Positions 16,782 through 25,455 of a stretch of DNA of 64,000 bases are shown one piece after another; the first letter of the stretch is position 1; each line of letters starts with the position of its first letter. The notes under the pieces were generated by a model. That model was not told the DNA's origin. It saw only the letters and a list, made by a program, of their open reading frames with translations, and did no database searches. Both the position numbers and the translations under genes were made by a program. Source of the DNA: Rhodobacter sp. (GTDB lineage: Bacteria > Pseudomonadota > Alphaproteobacteria > Rhodobacterales > Rhodobacteraceae); NCBI GenBank assembly GCA_030065095.1, contig JASJDP010000015.1, positions 1 through 64,000 on the forward strand, read 5' to 3'.

Positions 16782-17419
16782 TCCTCTGCCCAGAGAGCGA
16801 TCTTGGTTTCGAGGTCTCCGTACCCGGTGAACCGGCGTTCATAGGCCAGGCCCAGCCGGCTCGCGCACTCCTGCGCCTTGGCATCAAGTGCCGGGTCGTC
16901 GGTTTGGGCCTGATACACAAGCTTGGTATAGTTACCGAAATACATCTCCCGCAATTCGGGGTGCCGGTCGAGGCCAAGCGGCCGCCAGACGAACGCGTCG
17001 AATTGGCGGACCAGGAAATCGGTAAGATAGAAGGCCGTGAACTCATCGGTGGTTAGTTTGTCGAAAGCCTCAGTACCTTCAAAAAACGAATAGCAATGCG
17101 GGCCTTCGACCATCTGGACGCCCAGTTCCTTGCACAAATCGAACAGCTGGCCACCCGTTCCGCAATCGGCATAGACGACATGGATCGATTTATACGCGCC
17201 GCGATGCCGGTCGACCGCCCGCCGGACGGCATCCGGGATCCGTTCCGGATGGTTGTGCAGGATCGCCGGCAGGCACATCAGGTCCATGTGCCGCCAGCCA
17301 TTCGCCTCGATCACTTCCAGAATCTCGCGCGCCAAGGCCCCGCAAGCCAATAGCAGGATGCGGCCCCTGCCTTCGGGTTCCAGGCCCGTCTCTGTCAGAC
17401 GTGTGTCGTCTAGGGTCAC
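16778..17419 (-). CDS. DUF1638 family protein
   Basis: The product has 213 residues. Conserved features include ILLLACGALAREI, CLPAILHNHPERIPDAV, VYADCGTGGQLFDLC and GPHCYSFFEG, fitting DUF1638. The Cys and His residues in these motifs suggest metal or cofactor binding. Members of this family often lie beside corrinoid methyltransferase genes, as here: a YbjQ-like gene, a small membrane protein and a corrinoid protein follow upstream on the same strand. The start overlaps the end of the YbjQ gene by four bases. A role in corrinoid methyl-transfer metabolism is inferred from neighbourhood; the biochemical activity is not known to me. Confidence 0.8.
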   Translation of the reverse strand: MTLDDTRLTETGLEPEGRGRILLLACGALAREILEVIEANGWRHMDLMCLPAILHNHPERIPDAVRRAVDRHRGAYKSIHVVYADCGTGGQLFDLCKELGVQMVEGPHCYSFFEGTEAFDKLTTDEFTAFYLTDFLVRQFDAFVWRPLGLDRHPELREMYFGNYTKLVYQAQTDDPALDAKAQECASRLGLAYERRFTGYGDLETKIALWAED

Positions 17420-17760
17420 TTCAGGCGGACGGCGGTGCCGTATACCAACACTTCGCTCGCACCCTGCTGGATCGTCGAGGTTTGCATCCGCGTCGCCACC
17501 ACCGCATCGGCGCCAAGCTGCCAGGCTTCGTCGATCATCCGGTCCAGTGCCTGTTCGCGCGATCCGGCCAGCAGGCTGGCGTATTCACGCACCTCGCCGC
17601 CGACCAGATTGCGCAATGCCGCCACGATATCGGTGCCAAGATGCTTTGCCCGCACCGTGGATCCCCGCACCAGACCCAGCGCCTGCGCGATCTCGCGTCC
17701 CGGCACCGCGTCGCTGGTGACGACCAGAATGTCACTTTTCGATACGATCATAGTGGTCAT
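17416..17760 (-). CDS. YbjQ/UPF0145 family protein
   Basis: The product has 114 residues. It matches the YbjQ (UPF0145) fold: VTSDAVPGREIAQALGLVRGSTVRAKHLG, then a helix with REQALDRMIDEAWQLGADAVVATRM, and a terminal VLVYGTAVRL strand. The family forms pentamers and is annotated as possibly metal-binding, but no activity is proven. ATG 17,760 is used; it overlaps the end of the upstream membrane protein gene (17,732-17,947), and its stop overlaps the DUF1638 start, so all three are translationally coupled. Confidence 0.85.
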   Translation of the reverse strand: MTTMIVSKSDILVVTSDAVPGREIAQALGLVRGSTVRAKHLGTDIVAALRNLVGGEVREYASLLAGSREQALDRMIDEAWQLGADAVVATRMQTSTIQQGASEVLVYGTAVRLK

Positions 17761-17947
17761 CCTCGGCATTCTTCAGCCGTTCGGCGATCACACGCCAGAC
17801 GATATAGGCCACCAGCAGCGCCGGGATGAAGGCCAGCCCGGCGCCCGGAACCTCGAAGGCGGCGAAGGCCAGCGCGGCCAGCCATACGGTTATCCCCGCG
17901 GCGATGAGCACCACGACGAGAATCAGCACCAGTTTGTCGAGCGGCAT
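17732..17947 (-). CDS. Small two-helix membrane protein
   Basis: The product has 71 residues. Two hydrophobic helices, about 5-30 (LVLILVVVLIAAGITVWLAALAFAAF) and 34-54, are followed by a short charged tail (RLKNAEDDHYDRIEK). The second of two in-frame ATGs is chosen because AAAGGAG is correctly spaced from it. No family is recognised. It heads the membrane protein-YbjQ-DUF1638 set, about 135 bases after the corrinoid protein gene. Confidence 0.6.
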   Translation of the reverse strand: MPLDKLVLILVVVLIAAGITVWLAALAFAAFEVPGAGLAFIPALLVAYIVWRVIAERLKNAEDDHYDRIEK

Positions 17948-18081
17948 CGGCATCTCCTTTCCCGCTCAATATAGGATGCGCCGGACGGCGCCAGAAGAGA
18001 TGGGCCGGCAAATTCGGGGCATGGAACCTAGGATGCACAGCGGCGCCTTGATATCCGGTAAAGATCCGCCGTCGCGGCGAG

Positions 18082-18786
18082 TCAGCCCGCCGCCATCTGG
18101 TTGTGTTTGCGCGCCACGAATTCCTTGGCCGTTTCCACCGCCACCGCCGCGTCACGGCAATACGCATCCGCACCAATCGCCTTGCCGAATTCGTCATTCA
18201 GCGGTGCGCCGCCCACCAACACGATATACTCGTCGCGGATGCCCATCTCGACCATCGTGTCGATGACGACCTTCATATAGGGCATCGTGGTGGTCAGCAG
18301 TGCCGACATGCCCAGAATGTCGGCCTCTTCGCGCTGGATCGCTTCCAAATAATTCTCGACCGGGTTGTTGATCCCCAGATCCACCACCTCGAACCCGGCG
18401 CCTTCCATCATCATGCCCACGAGGTTCTTGCCGATATCGTGGATATCGCCCTTGACCGTGCCGATCACCATCTTGCCGACCCGTGGCGCGCCGGTCTCGA
18501 CCAAGAGCGGCTTCAGGATCGCCATGCCGCCCTTCATCGCGTTCGCAGCCAGCAGCACCTCGGGCACAAACAGGATCCCGTCGCGGAAATCGTCGCCGAC
18601 GATCTTCATGCCGCCCACCAGCGCCTCGGTCAGAACGCGGTAAGGCTCCCAGCCGCGGCCGAGCAGGATGTTCACGCCCTCTTCGACCTCTTCCTTCAGC
18701 CCGTCATAGAGGTCGTCGAACATCTGCGGGACAAGCTCGTCATCGGGCAGTTCAGAGAGGATGATGTCGTCGTCTTCGTCAGCCAT
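18082..18786 (-). CDS. Corrinoid (cobalamin-binding) methyl-carrier protein
   Basis: The product has 234 residues. A four-helix cap (about 20-100, with EALVGGMKIVGDDFRDGILFVPEVLLAANAM) is followed by a Rossmann-like B12 domain. The DxHxxG motif is GDIHDIGKN, with Asp114 and His116 as the lower axial ligand, and LVGGAPLN lies near the end. This is the layout of MetH cap/cobalamin modules and MtbC-type corrinoid proteins. A homocysteine methyltransferase gene lies on the same strand at 20,117. Together these resemble the split cobalamin-dependent methionine synthase of Rhodobacterales, in which the pterin-binding part is encoded elsewhere. The alternative is a methylamine- or betaine-type corrinoid protein. 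Confidence 0.88.
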   Translation of the reverse strand: MADEDDDIILSELPDDELVPQMFDDLYDGLKEEVEEGVNILLGRGWEPYRVLTEALVGGMKIVGDDFRDGILFVPEVLLAANAMKGGMAILKPLLVETGAPRVGKMVIGTVKGDIHDIGKNLVGMMMEGAGFEVVDLGINNPVENYLEAIQREEADILGMSALLTTTMPYMKVVIDTMVEMGIRDEYIVLVGGAPLNDEFGKAIGADAYCRDAAVAVETAKEFVARKHNQMAAG

Positions 18787-18969
18787 CTGGGCACCTCGGA
18801 ATGTCCCGGTCGCCCGGGCTTGCTCGCACTTTCATGTGCGGTTTCGCCGCAGCGCACTCGACGCTTTGCGACATGCGCGGTCCCGCAACCGACCTGCGCC
18901 GATATTGCCGGTCAGGTCCGATGCGGTGCGGGGCTGGCGTATGTTCCTATTTTGTTCTATGCCTTGTGC

Positions 18970-20043
18970 ATGTCTGCCACGACACCTGTTCCCGCCGACC
19001 GGCGCCGCGGACGCGCGGCCGCGAGCAATCCGCATATCCGGTTCGAGCCATACCTGCGTGTTGCCGTCGATGACGGCTGGACGCCCGATACCGATCAACC
19101 ACCGCTGCGCACCCAGGTGGCCAGGGAACGCCCGCGCAAGGTGATCACCCGCAACAAGTCGCCCGATATCGACTTCGACCGGTCTATCAACCCGTATCGC
19201 GGCTGCGAGCATGGTTGCATCTATTGTTTCGCGCGGCCCAGCCACGCCTATCTCGGCCTGTCGCCCGGCCTCGACTTCGAAACCCGCCTGATCGCCCGGC
19301 CCGAGGCGCCAGAACTGCTGGGCCGCGAACTTGCGGCGCGCAGCTACCGCCCGGCGACCATCGCCATCGGCACCAACACCGACCCCTATCAGCCGATCGA
19401 ACGGGACTTCGGACTCATGCGCCAGGTGCTGCAGGTCCTGCAGGCCCACCGGCATCCGGTGGGCGTCGTGACCAAGGGCACACTGATCGAACGCGACGCG
19501 GACATCCTGGGAGAGTTGGGGCAGGCCGGTCTTGCCCGGGTCGGCATTTCGATCACCACGCTCGACAGCGGCTTGGCGCGACGGATGGAGCCGCGGGTGC
19601 CGTCGCCGGTGCGCCGGCTCAAGGCGATCGAGCGGCTGGCGGCAAAGGGCTGCCCTGTGCGGGTGATGGTCTCGCCGGTGGTTCCGGCGCTGACCGACCA
19701 CGAGATGGAAGCGATCCTTGCGGCGGCGCGCGATGCCGGCGCCGTCGCGGCAAGCTGGATCATGCTGCGCCTCCCGCGCGAAGTCAGCCCGCTGTTCACC
19801 GCCTGGCTGGAAGAGCACTTTCCCGACCGGGCGGCCCGGGTCATGGCCCGTGTGCGGGATCTGCATGGCGGGCGCGACTATGACCCCGACTGGGGCAGGC
19901 GGATGACCGGCACCGGCGCTTTCTCGGATCTCATGCGTCAGAGGTTCCGCGTCGCCTGTGCGCGGCTTGGCTACCAGACGGCGCTTCCGCCGCTGCGCAC
20001 GGACCTGTTTCAGCCGCCGGGCGCGCAATTGCGCCTGTTCTAA
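18970..20043 (+). CDS. Radical SAM protein, SplB-like (PA0069 type)
   Basis: The product has 357 residues. NPYRGCEHGCIYCFARPSH carries the CxxxCxxC cluster motif for the 4Fe-4S centre. Other features are ATIAIGTNTDPYQPIE, VVTKGTLIERD and VGISITTLDSGLARRMEPR, which belong to the SplB-related PA0069 family. Substrate unknown; the family is often annotated as DNA-repair photolyase-like, but that activity is not established. ATG 18,970 is the start; the frame is open far upstream, over the divergent corrinoid gene, but without sense. It sits in opposite orientation between the corrinoid and homocysteine methyltransferase genes. Confidence 0.85.
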   Translation: MSATTPVPADRRRGRAAASNPHIRFEPYLRVAVDDGWTPDTDQPPLRTQVARERPRKVITRNKSPDIDFDRSINPYRGCEHGCIYCFARPSHAYLGLSPGLDFETRLIARPEAPELLGRELAARSYRPATIAIGTNTDPYQPIERDFGLMRQVLQVLQAHRHPVGVVTKGTLIERDADILGELGQAGLARVGISITTLDSGLARRMEPRVPSPVRRLKAIERLAAKGCPVRVMVSPVVPALTDHEMEAILAAARDAGAVAASWIMLRLPREVSPLFTAWLEEHFPDRAARVMARVRDLHGGRDYDPDWGRRMTGTGAFSDLMRQRFRVACARLGYQTALPPLRTDLFQPPGAQLRLF

Positions 20044-20116
20044 GAACATATCCGGCCGAACAGAGCCTTGGTTCCGGCAGTCGATTGCCATCGGCCCAGG
20101 GCCGGAATCGCGGGTG

Positions 20117-21130
20117 TCAGCCGCGCCGCCGGCGGCGGCTGCGCTCGCGCGGGGCAGGGGCGTCGCCGGTGCCGTCATCGGCGGACGAAAACGCGCCCAG
20201 GACGGCGGCGATCCGGTCGAGCGTCGGCGGGTCGGACACCGGCCGGTCCTCCAGCGCGGCGCGCATCTCGGCCAGATGCGCGGGCATCGTGCCGCAGCAG
20301 CCGCCGATGATCCGCGCGCCGCAGTCGCGGGCCAGAACGGCGTATTCCGCCATCAGCGCGGGCGTCCCGTCATAGTGAATGTGGCCGTCGACATATTTCG
20401 GGATGCCGGCATTGCCCTTGGCGATCACCGGTCGCTTCGGGCCTTCGGCCGCAAAGCCAAGCACCGTGCGAAGCAAATCGCTGGCGCCGACGCCGCAATT
20501 GGCGCCAAAGGCGATGGGTTTGTACGGCAGCTTTTCCACCAGCGACACCATGGCGGCCGAGGTCAGGCCCATCATGGTACGCCCGGCGGTGTCGAAGCTC
20601 ATCGTCCCGCACCAGGGCATGCCCGCGCGCTCGGCGGCCTCGGCGGCGGCCCGGAACTCTTCGGCGGCGCTGATCGTCTCGACCCACAGCACATCGGCAC
20701 CGCCGGCCTTCAGGCCCTCGGCCTGTTCGTGGAACATCTCGACGGCAAGTTCGTGCGTCAGGCTGCCCATCGGTGCCATGATCTCGCCCGTGGGGCCGAT
20801 GGACCCGGCGACGATCACGGGGCGTCCGGCGGCATCGGCGATCTCGCGGCCGATTTCGGCCGCAATCCGGGACAGTTCGTGTGCACGGGCCTCGGCGCCG
20901 TGCAGCTTCAGCCGCGAGGCGTTGCCGCCGAAGCTGTTGGTCAGAAACAGGTCGCTTCCGGCCTCGACGGCGCCGCGGTAGAGGTCACGGATCTTGTCCG
21001 GCTCGCTCTCGTTCCAAAGCTCCGGCGCGTCGCCGGAGGACAACCCCATATTGAACAGGTTGGTGCCGGTCGCCCCATCGGCCAGAATCCAGCTGCGGGT
21101 GTCGAGCATGCGGGATAGGGCGTTCGTCAT
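20117..21130 (-). CDS. bmt: Homocysteine S-methyltransferase (split MetH or betaine type)
   Basis: The product has 337 residues and is a homocysteine S-methyltransferase barrel. ILADGATGTNLFNMGLS is at the start. The zinc-binding cysteines are in FGANCGVGASD and IIGGCCGTMPAH; the LTNSFGGNASRL and VAGSIGPTGEIM motifs are also present. The C-terminus is a short arginine-rich tail. With the corrinoid protein at 18,082, it likely forms the homocysteine half of a split cobalamin-dependent methionine synthase. Betaine-homocysteine methyltransferase is the alternative and is the name often given in this lineage. Confidence 0.85.
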   Translation of the reverse strand: MTNALSRMLDTRSWILADGATGTNLFNMGLSSGDAPELWNESEPDKIRDLYRGAVEAGSDLFLTNSFGGNASRLKLHGAEARAHELSRIAAEIGREIADAAGRPVIVAGSIGPTGEIMAPMGSLTHELAVEMFHEQAEGLKAGGADVLWVETISAAEEFRAAAEAAERAGMPWCGTMSFDTAGRTMMGLTSAAMVSLVEKLPYKPIAFGANCGVGASDLLRTVLGFAAEGPKRPVIAKGNAGIPKYVDGHIHYDGTPALMAEYAVLARDCGARIIGGCCGTMPAHLAEMRAALEDRPVSDPPTLDRIAAVLGAFSSADDGTGDAPAPRERSRRRRRG

Positions 21131-21175
21131 ACCGAAAATCCTGACAGGCGGTCACGAGAGGGCATCGCATTGCGC

Positions 21176-21203
21176 AAGCCTTCATGGTTTAAGTGACAGG
21201 CTT
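21176..21203 (-). promoter_or_regulatory. Short hairpin upstream of the homocysteine methyltransferase gene
   Basis: A perfect 6-bp stem (AAGCCT/AGGCTT) encloses a 16-base loop, 46 bases upstream of the start codon in the probable leader. The loop reads GTCACTTAAACCATGA on the minus strand. A methionine gene in this lineage could carry an S-adenosylmethionine-responsive RNA. The conserved GCTAAA block of SAM-II/SAM-V RNAs is missing, however, so I only note the hairpin. Confidence 0.2.
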
Positions 21204-21348
21204 TCCGACATGACGCAAATTCATAAACCTCATGAAGTTTATGCAAGTTCTTTTATTTGGCACGGTCAACTCGGCTTTGACCGAGCCATGATGCCGCTGG
21301 CGGCGGCATTGGCAGCGATCGGCGTGGCGTTCCGGCGGCCGGGCCGGG

Positions 21349-23268
21349 TCAAAAGGCGCGGTCACGCCCCAGATCGCGCGGCCGCGAAATCCTGTCCGCC
21401 AAGTCGAGCCCTGCGAGGACCATCCCGGCCGCACCCGGCGCGGTCAGATAGAGCGGCTCCCAGACGGGGGCGAAGCTGGACTTGAAGCGCGCCAACCCCG
21501 CGGCGCCGGTTTTCCGGTCAAAGCGCGCCCCAAGCCAGTCGGGCACCGGCAGGATCTCACCTAGGCTGCAGGGCGCGGCCGCCAGGGAAATCCTGGGACA
21601 GCCTTCCTCGCGCGCGGTCTCGATCGCCTCCGTCACCAGGGCGTGCATCGTTCCCGCGGGGGCGTGCGATCGCTGGCACATCAGGTCCAGCGCACGCTGA
21701 TCCCAGCTTTGATGCAGGGTCAGAAAGCCAACGAGTTCGTCCTCGCGATATCCCAGATAGACCCGCTGACCGGTCACATAACCGGGATCGAACCGGCCCA
21801 TGGAAAAGCCGCGCGCCGCGCCGCGGCGACGCGACCAGTCCGCAGCGATCCGCCGCATCTCGGCATAGGGCGGCCGCGCGCCGGCTTCGACGACCTTAAC
21901 CCCGGCCGCATGGGCCTTCCGCAGCTGCCGGCGCAATTGCCGCCGCGCGGGCCCCGACAGGTCGAACTCTGCGGGATCGATCCATGCCTCGCGGGAAACG
22001 GGCAGGACCCTCCAGCCGGTCTTGCGGGCGGCGGCGGCGGTGCGCGCGCTGCATTTGTAGATGCAGGGGATCAGGAACCGCTCGCGCGCGGCGCGGTTCA
22101 GTGCCGATATCGCCTCTTCGGGGCTGTGGCCGCACCAGAGAGGATCGGACAACATGACCAGGCACTGTCCGGCGGGCGCGATCATCGCAATGGGCCGGTT
22201 CCAGCCGTCGCACAGCAGCTCGAACTCGCCCTGGCGCAACAGCCCGGCCTCGGCCCGCGGCGCGTTGAAGCTGAGCGCGTCGGCCGCCAGCCGGCGCTCG
22301 GGCGCGGCCGGCACCGGGCGCAAGACGGGCCGCCGCGTCCGGTCGGGCAGATTGGCGACCGCGGGACCGGCGAGCAGCAAGCCCGCGGCCAAAAGCGCGG
22401 GCAAAGCGAAATAGACCAGCCGGTAGCCCATGATCGCCGCCAGCATCGGCGCCTCGCCCACCTGGGGCAGGCAGGCCAGAAACATCAGCTCGAACGGGCC
22501 GACCCCGCCCGGCGTCGTTCCCAAAAGCCCGGCGCCGAGGGCGATCAGGAACACGGCATAAAACAGGGCGGGCGGGGGCACCGACCCGTCCGGTAGCAGC
22601 ACATAGAGCGCCAGCGCCGCTGCCGCCGTGTCGAGCGCGGCGAAGGCCAGCAACGCGATCATTGCCTTCAGCGGCGGCAGCCTGAGCTGCCGAAACCTGT
22701 GCGGACGCCAGACCGACAGGCCCAAGGCCGGTACCGCCAAGGTAAGCACGGCAATCGCCACGGGCTGTGCGAACGGGATGCCGGGACCGGCGATCGCAAC
22801 CATCGCGGCGCAAAGCGCGGCAAGCGCGGCCATGAACGCGACCGAAACGGCGCCCGTGATCTTGGCCGCCTGCCAAAGCGTCATCTGCGGCAGCACGCGC
22901 CAGCGCGCCAGCGTTCCGGTCAACAGGCCAAATCCCGTCAACTGCGCCGTCGCGACCGAAGAGATGCCCGACAGCTGTGCCGTCAGCGGCGAAACGCCGG
23001 TGCCCATCAGCCGGTGCACGACGAGGTCCATCCGCCCGATCGCCCAGAAACTGATCGCCGCGGCCAGGGTCGAAACCGCCCATTTTTCGGCGGGGATCGC
23101 CGAGACCGCATCGGTGATTGCCGCGAAATCCAAGGTCGCGGCCTTGCGGCAGATGATCCAGCCGAACGCGACCAGCAGCGCCATGGGCACCAGCTGCTTC
23201 AGGCATAGCTGCCGCAGACAGGCGCCATTCGGCGCCTCCGACTCGGCGGTTGTGAATGTGCGCGGCAT
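21349..23268 (-). CDS. MprF-like phosphatidylglycerol lysyltransferase/flippase
   Basis: The product has 639 residues. The N-terminal half (about 25-330) has many membrane helices of the UPF0104/flippase type, including GLLGTTPGGVGPFELMFLACLP. The C-terminal half (about 340-610) is a DUF2156 GNAT-like aminoacyl-lipid synthase domain, with RRQLRKAHAAGVKVVE, DELVGFLTLHQSW and RFKSSFAPVWEPLYLTAP near the end. MprF proteins transfer lysine (or alanine) from aminoacyl-tRNA to phosphatidylglycerol and flip the product, lowering surface charge. Which amino acid is used cannot be read from sequence. It stands alone, divergent from a region with no gene. Confidence 0.85.
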   Translation of the reverse strand: MPRTFTTAESEAPNGACLRQLCLKQLVPMALLVAFGWIICRKAATLDFAAITDAVSAIPAEKWAVSTLAAAISFWAIGRMDLVVHRLMGTGVSPLTAQLSGISSVATAQLTGFGLLTGTLARWRVLPQMTLWQAAKITGAVSVAFMAALAALCAAMVAIAGPGIPFAQPVAIAVLTLAVPALGLSVWRPHRFRQLRLPPLKAMIALLAFAALDTAAAALALYVLLPDGSVPPPALFYAVFLIALGAGLLGTTPGGVGPFELMFLACLPQVGEAPMLAAIMGYRLVYFALPALLAAGLLLAGPAVANLPDRTRRPVLRPVPAAPERRLAADALSFNAPRAEAGLLRQGEFELLCDGWNRPIAMIAPAGQCLVMLSDPLWCGHSPEEAISALNRAARERFLIPCIYKCSARTAAAARKTGWRVLPVSREAWIDPAEFDLSGPARRQLRRQLRKAHAAGVKVVEAGARPPYAEMRRIAADWSRRRGAARGFSMGRFDPGYVTGQRVYLGYREDELVGFLTLHQSWDQRALDLMCQRSHAPAGTMHALVTEAIETAREEGCPRISLAAAPCSLGEILPVPDWLGARFDRKTGAAGLARFKSSFAPVWEPLYLTAPGAAGMVLAGLDLADRISRPRDLGRDRAF

Positions 23269-23424
23269 GCTCCGTCCCCCTCGGCGCCCTACGGCCGAAG
23301 GGATAACTCGGAGAGTCTTGCCAATTGGTTAATGTCACATACCGGACAGTAAGAACTGATAAAGCAAGACGCGGCGCCGGGGCACCGCGTCGGTCGCTTC
23401 AACAAGGCGGAAGGGCTGGAAGCC

Positions 23425-23739
23425 TCAGGCCTCGTCCAAGAGCTGCGATTTGGCCTCTGCCAGCATCTCTCTCATCTTGGTCCGGATTGTCGCCTCGTCG
23501 GCGAGGTCCCCCAGATCGCCGGACACCTTGCGGTACACGTCTTCGTCTCCGGCCTCCTCGAAATCCGCCTTGATTACCTCGCGGGCGTAAGATTCGGCCT
23601 CGTCGCCCGACTTGCCCATCAGGCCGGCCGCCCAAAGCCCCAGCAGCTTGTTGCGCCGCGCTTCCGCCTTGAACTGCATCTCTGCGTCATGGGCGAACTT
23701 GTTTTCGAACGCGCTTTCGCGGTCGTCGAAGGTGGTCAT
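23425..23739 (-). CDS. F1F0-ATPase inhibitor zeta subunit (DUF1476)
   Basis: The product has 104 residues, the usual length. It begins MTTFDDRESAFENKFAHD, then KAEARRNKLLGLWAAGLMG, matching DUF1476, the alphaproteobacterial zeta subunit that blocks reverse rotation of F1-ATPase with its N-terminal region. Residues AREVIKADFEEAGDEDV form the central helix bundle. ATG 23,739 gives the standard start; the frame extends upstream without homology. It is divergent from purC with 161 bases between them. The ATPase operons are not in the window. Confidence 0.92.
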   Translation of the reverse strand: MTTFDDRESAFENKFAHDAEMQFKAEARRNKLLGLWAAGLMGKSGDEAESYAREVIKADFEEAGDEDVYRKVSGDLGDLADEATIRTKMREMLAEAKSQLLDEA

Positions 23740-23900
23740 GATCGGGTCCCCTTGGGCTGTCGTCGCTTGGCCCTTGATATGCCCCCGCGGGCGCAATACC
23801 GCAAGAGGCAGGTCGGCTTGCGGGCTGCGGCGTCATGGCCTATAGGGGCGGTCCAAGCGACGTTGGGCCGCAGGGCCCGTCGCAGCCGATCGGAGACCCC

Positions 23901-24662
23901 ATGGCACGGCGCAAGAAGCTTTACGAGGGCAAGGCCAAGATTCTGTACGAAGGGCCGGAGCCCGGAACCTTGGTGCAGTATTTCAAGGACGACGCAACGG
24001 CCTACAATGCCGAGAAAAAGGACGTGATCGACGGCAAGGGCGTGCTGAACAACCGCCTGTCGGAATACTTTATGAACGGGCTCAACGGCATCGGCGTGCC
24101 GACCCATTTCATCAAGCGCATCAACATGCGCGAACAGCTGATCCGCACCGTTGAAATCATCCCGCTCGAGGTCGTGGTGCGCAATATCGCCGCCGGATCG
24201 ATGTCGCAGCGGCTGGGGATCGCCGAGGGCACCTCGCTTCCGCGGCCGATCATCGAGTTCTACTACAAGGACGACGCGCTCGGCGACCCGCTGGTCACCG
24301 AGGAACATATCATCGCCTTTGGCTGGGCGTCGCAGCAGGACCTCGACGATATGGTCGCCCTGGCCCTGCGGGTGAACGACTTTCTGTCCGGCGTGATGAT
24401 GGCCGTCGGCATCAAGCTGGTCGATTTCAAGATCGAAATCGGCCGCATGTGGGACGGCGACTATCAGCGGCTCATCGTCGCCGACGAGATCAGCCCGGAT
24501 AGCTGCCGCCTGTGGGATGTCGAGACCGGCCAGAAGCTGGACAAGGACGTGTTCCGCCGCGATCTGGGCAATCTGGCCGACGCCTATACAGAGGTCGCCC
24601 GCCGGCTTGGCGTGCTGCCATCTAACGTCACCCACGCGGTCAAGCCGCATGTGATCAACTGA
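23901..24662 (+). CDS. purC: SAICAR synthase
   Basis: PurC joins aspartate to CAIR in purine biosynthesis using ATP. The product has 253 residues. It begins [34 protein letters not shown] and contains [28 protein letters not shown] and [12 protein letters not shown], all typical of the short bacterial form. ATG 23,901 follows CGGAGACCCC. purS starts 60 bases downstream, and purQ follows after two unrelated genes. Confidence 0.95.
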   Translation: MARRKKLYEGKAKILYEGPEPGTLVQYFKDDATAYNAEKKDVIDGKGVLNNRLSEYFMNGLNGIGVPTHFIKRINMREQLIRTVEIIPLEVVVRNIAAGSMSQRLGIAEGTSLPRPIIEFYYKDDALGDPLVTEEHIIAFGWASQQDLDDMVALALRVNDFLSGVMMAVGIKLVDFKIEIGRMWDGDYQRLIVADEISPDSCRLWDVETGQKLDKDVFRRDLGNLADAYTEVARRLGVLPSNVTHAVKPHVIN

Positions 24663-24722
24663 CGGCAAGGACGGCGGCAGCGAAATGCATGCATTTGCTG
24701 GAACGAAGCAGGAGCGGGGTGC

Positions 24723-24962
24723 ATGAAGGCCAAAGTGCAGGTGATGCTGAAAACCGGCGTTCTGGACCCCCAGGGCGAGGCGGTGCGGCATGCGCTGGGA
24801 ACACTGGGGTTCGACGGGGTCGAGGGCGTGCGGCAGGGCAAGGTGATCGAGCTGGACCTGGCCGAGACCGATGCCGCCCGGGCGCGCGAGGCCGTTGTCG
24901 CGATGTGCGAAAAGCTGCTCGCCAACACGGTCATCGAAAGCTACGAGATCGAGCTCGGCTAG
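24723..24962 (+). CDS. purS: FGAM synthase subunit PurS
   Basis: The product has 79 residues. PurS is the small bridging subunit of the three-part formylglycinamidine ribonucleotide synthase (PurS-PurQ-PurL). KAKVQVMLKTGVLDPQGEAVRHALGTLG and the final CEKLLANTVIESYEIE are family signatures. GGAGCGGG precedes the ATG. It should form a complex with PurQ, encoded at 26,505; PurL lies outside the window. Confidence 0.95.
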   Translation: MKAKVQVMLKTGVLDPQGEAVRHALGTLGFDGVEGVRQGKVIELDLAETDAARAREAVVAMCEKLLANTVIESYEIELG

Positions 24963-24963
24963 G

Positions 24964-25455
24964 ATGCTGTACTCGCAGCCCTTCTTCTGGCGCACGCTGC
25001 CGGATGGGCGGCGCGAGGTCAGCTGGCGGGTCTGGGTGCTGATCTGGGTGGCCCCTGTGCTGTTTCTGATCGCGGGTGCGGGGATGCTGTTGATCGAAGG
25101 ATACCGGCACCTGGCGTCGACGCCGGCCACGGGTGAGGTCGTGCGTGTCTACGCTTGGGAGGGAGAGACGGTTTTCGACCGTGGAACAACGAATTACGGT
25201 CCGGTCTTCAGGTATCTCTGGTCCGACGGACAGCCCACCGAGGCGACATCGGGCATGTCCCATCCCGAGTGGAATTTCGACATCGGGTCGACCCACGATA
25301 TCCGCTATTTCCCGGGCCGGAAGGCCAATGTCGTCTTCCCCGGTCCGCACAACTGGTACGCGGGCCTGATCGTCGGCGCGATCGGGCTGGTCCTCTCCGT
25401 GCCCGCGCTTTGGGCATCGCTGCGCATCCGCCGCTGGCTCGGGGCTGGCGCATGA
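24964..25455 (+). CDS. DUF3592-type membrane protein
   Basis: The product has 163 residues. Two membrane helices (about 24-44 and 132-152) flank a soluble beta-rich domain (ATGEVVRVYAWEG, NYGPVFRYLWSDGQ, IRYFPGRKANVVF). This is the DUF3592 pattern, in which residues such as RYFPGRKAN sit near the end of the soluble domain. The function is unknown. It begins two bases after purS and overlaps the next gene by four bases, so it is transcribed and probably translated with the purine genes without an obvious link to purine synthesis. Confidence 0.75.
   Translation: MLYSQPFFWRTLPDGRREVSWRVWVLIWVAPVLFLIAGAGMLLIEGYRHLASTPATGEVVRVYAWEGETVFDRGTTNYGPVFRYLWSDGQPTEATSGMSHPEWNFDIGSTHDIRYFPGRKANVVFPGPHNWYAGLIVGAIGLVLSVPALWASLRIRRWLGAGA

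Noticed and set aside
18832-20178. Minus-strand frame antisense to the radical SAM gene
   Set aside because: The plus strand has an unmistakable CxxxCxxC radical SAM protein.
21131-21348. SAM-II or SAM-V riboswitch before the homocysteine methyltransferase gene
   Set aside because: A small hairpin exists but the conserved GCTAAA block is absent.
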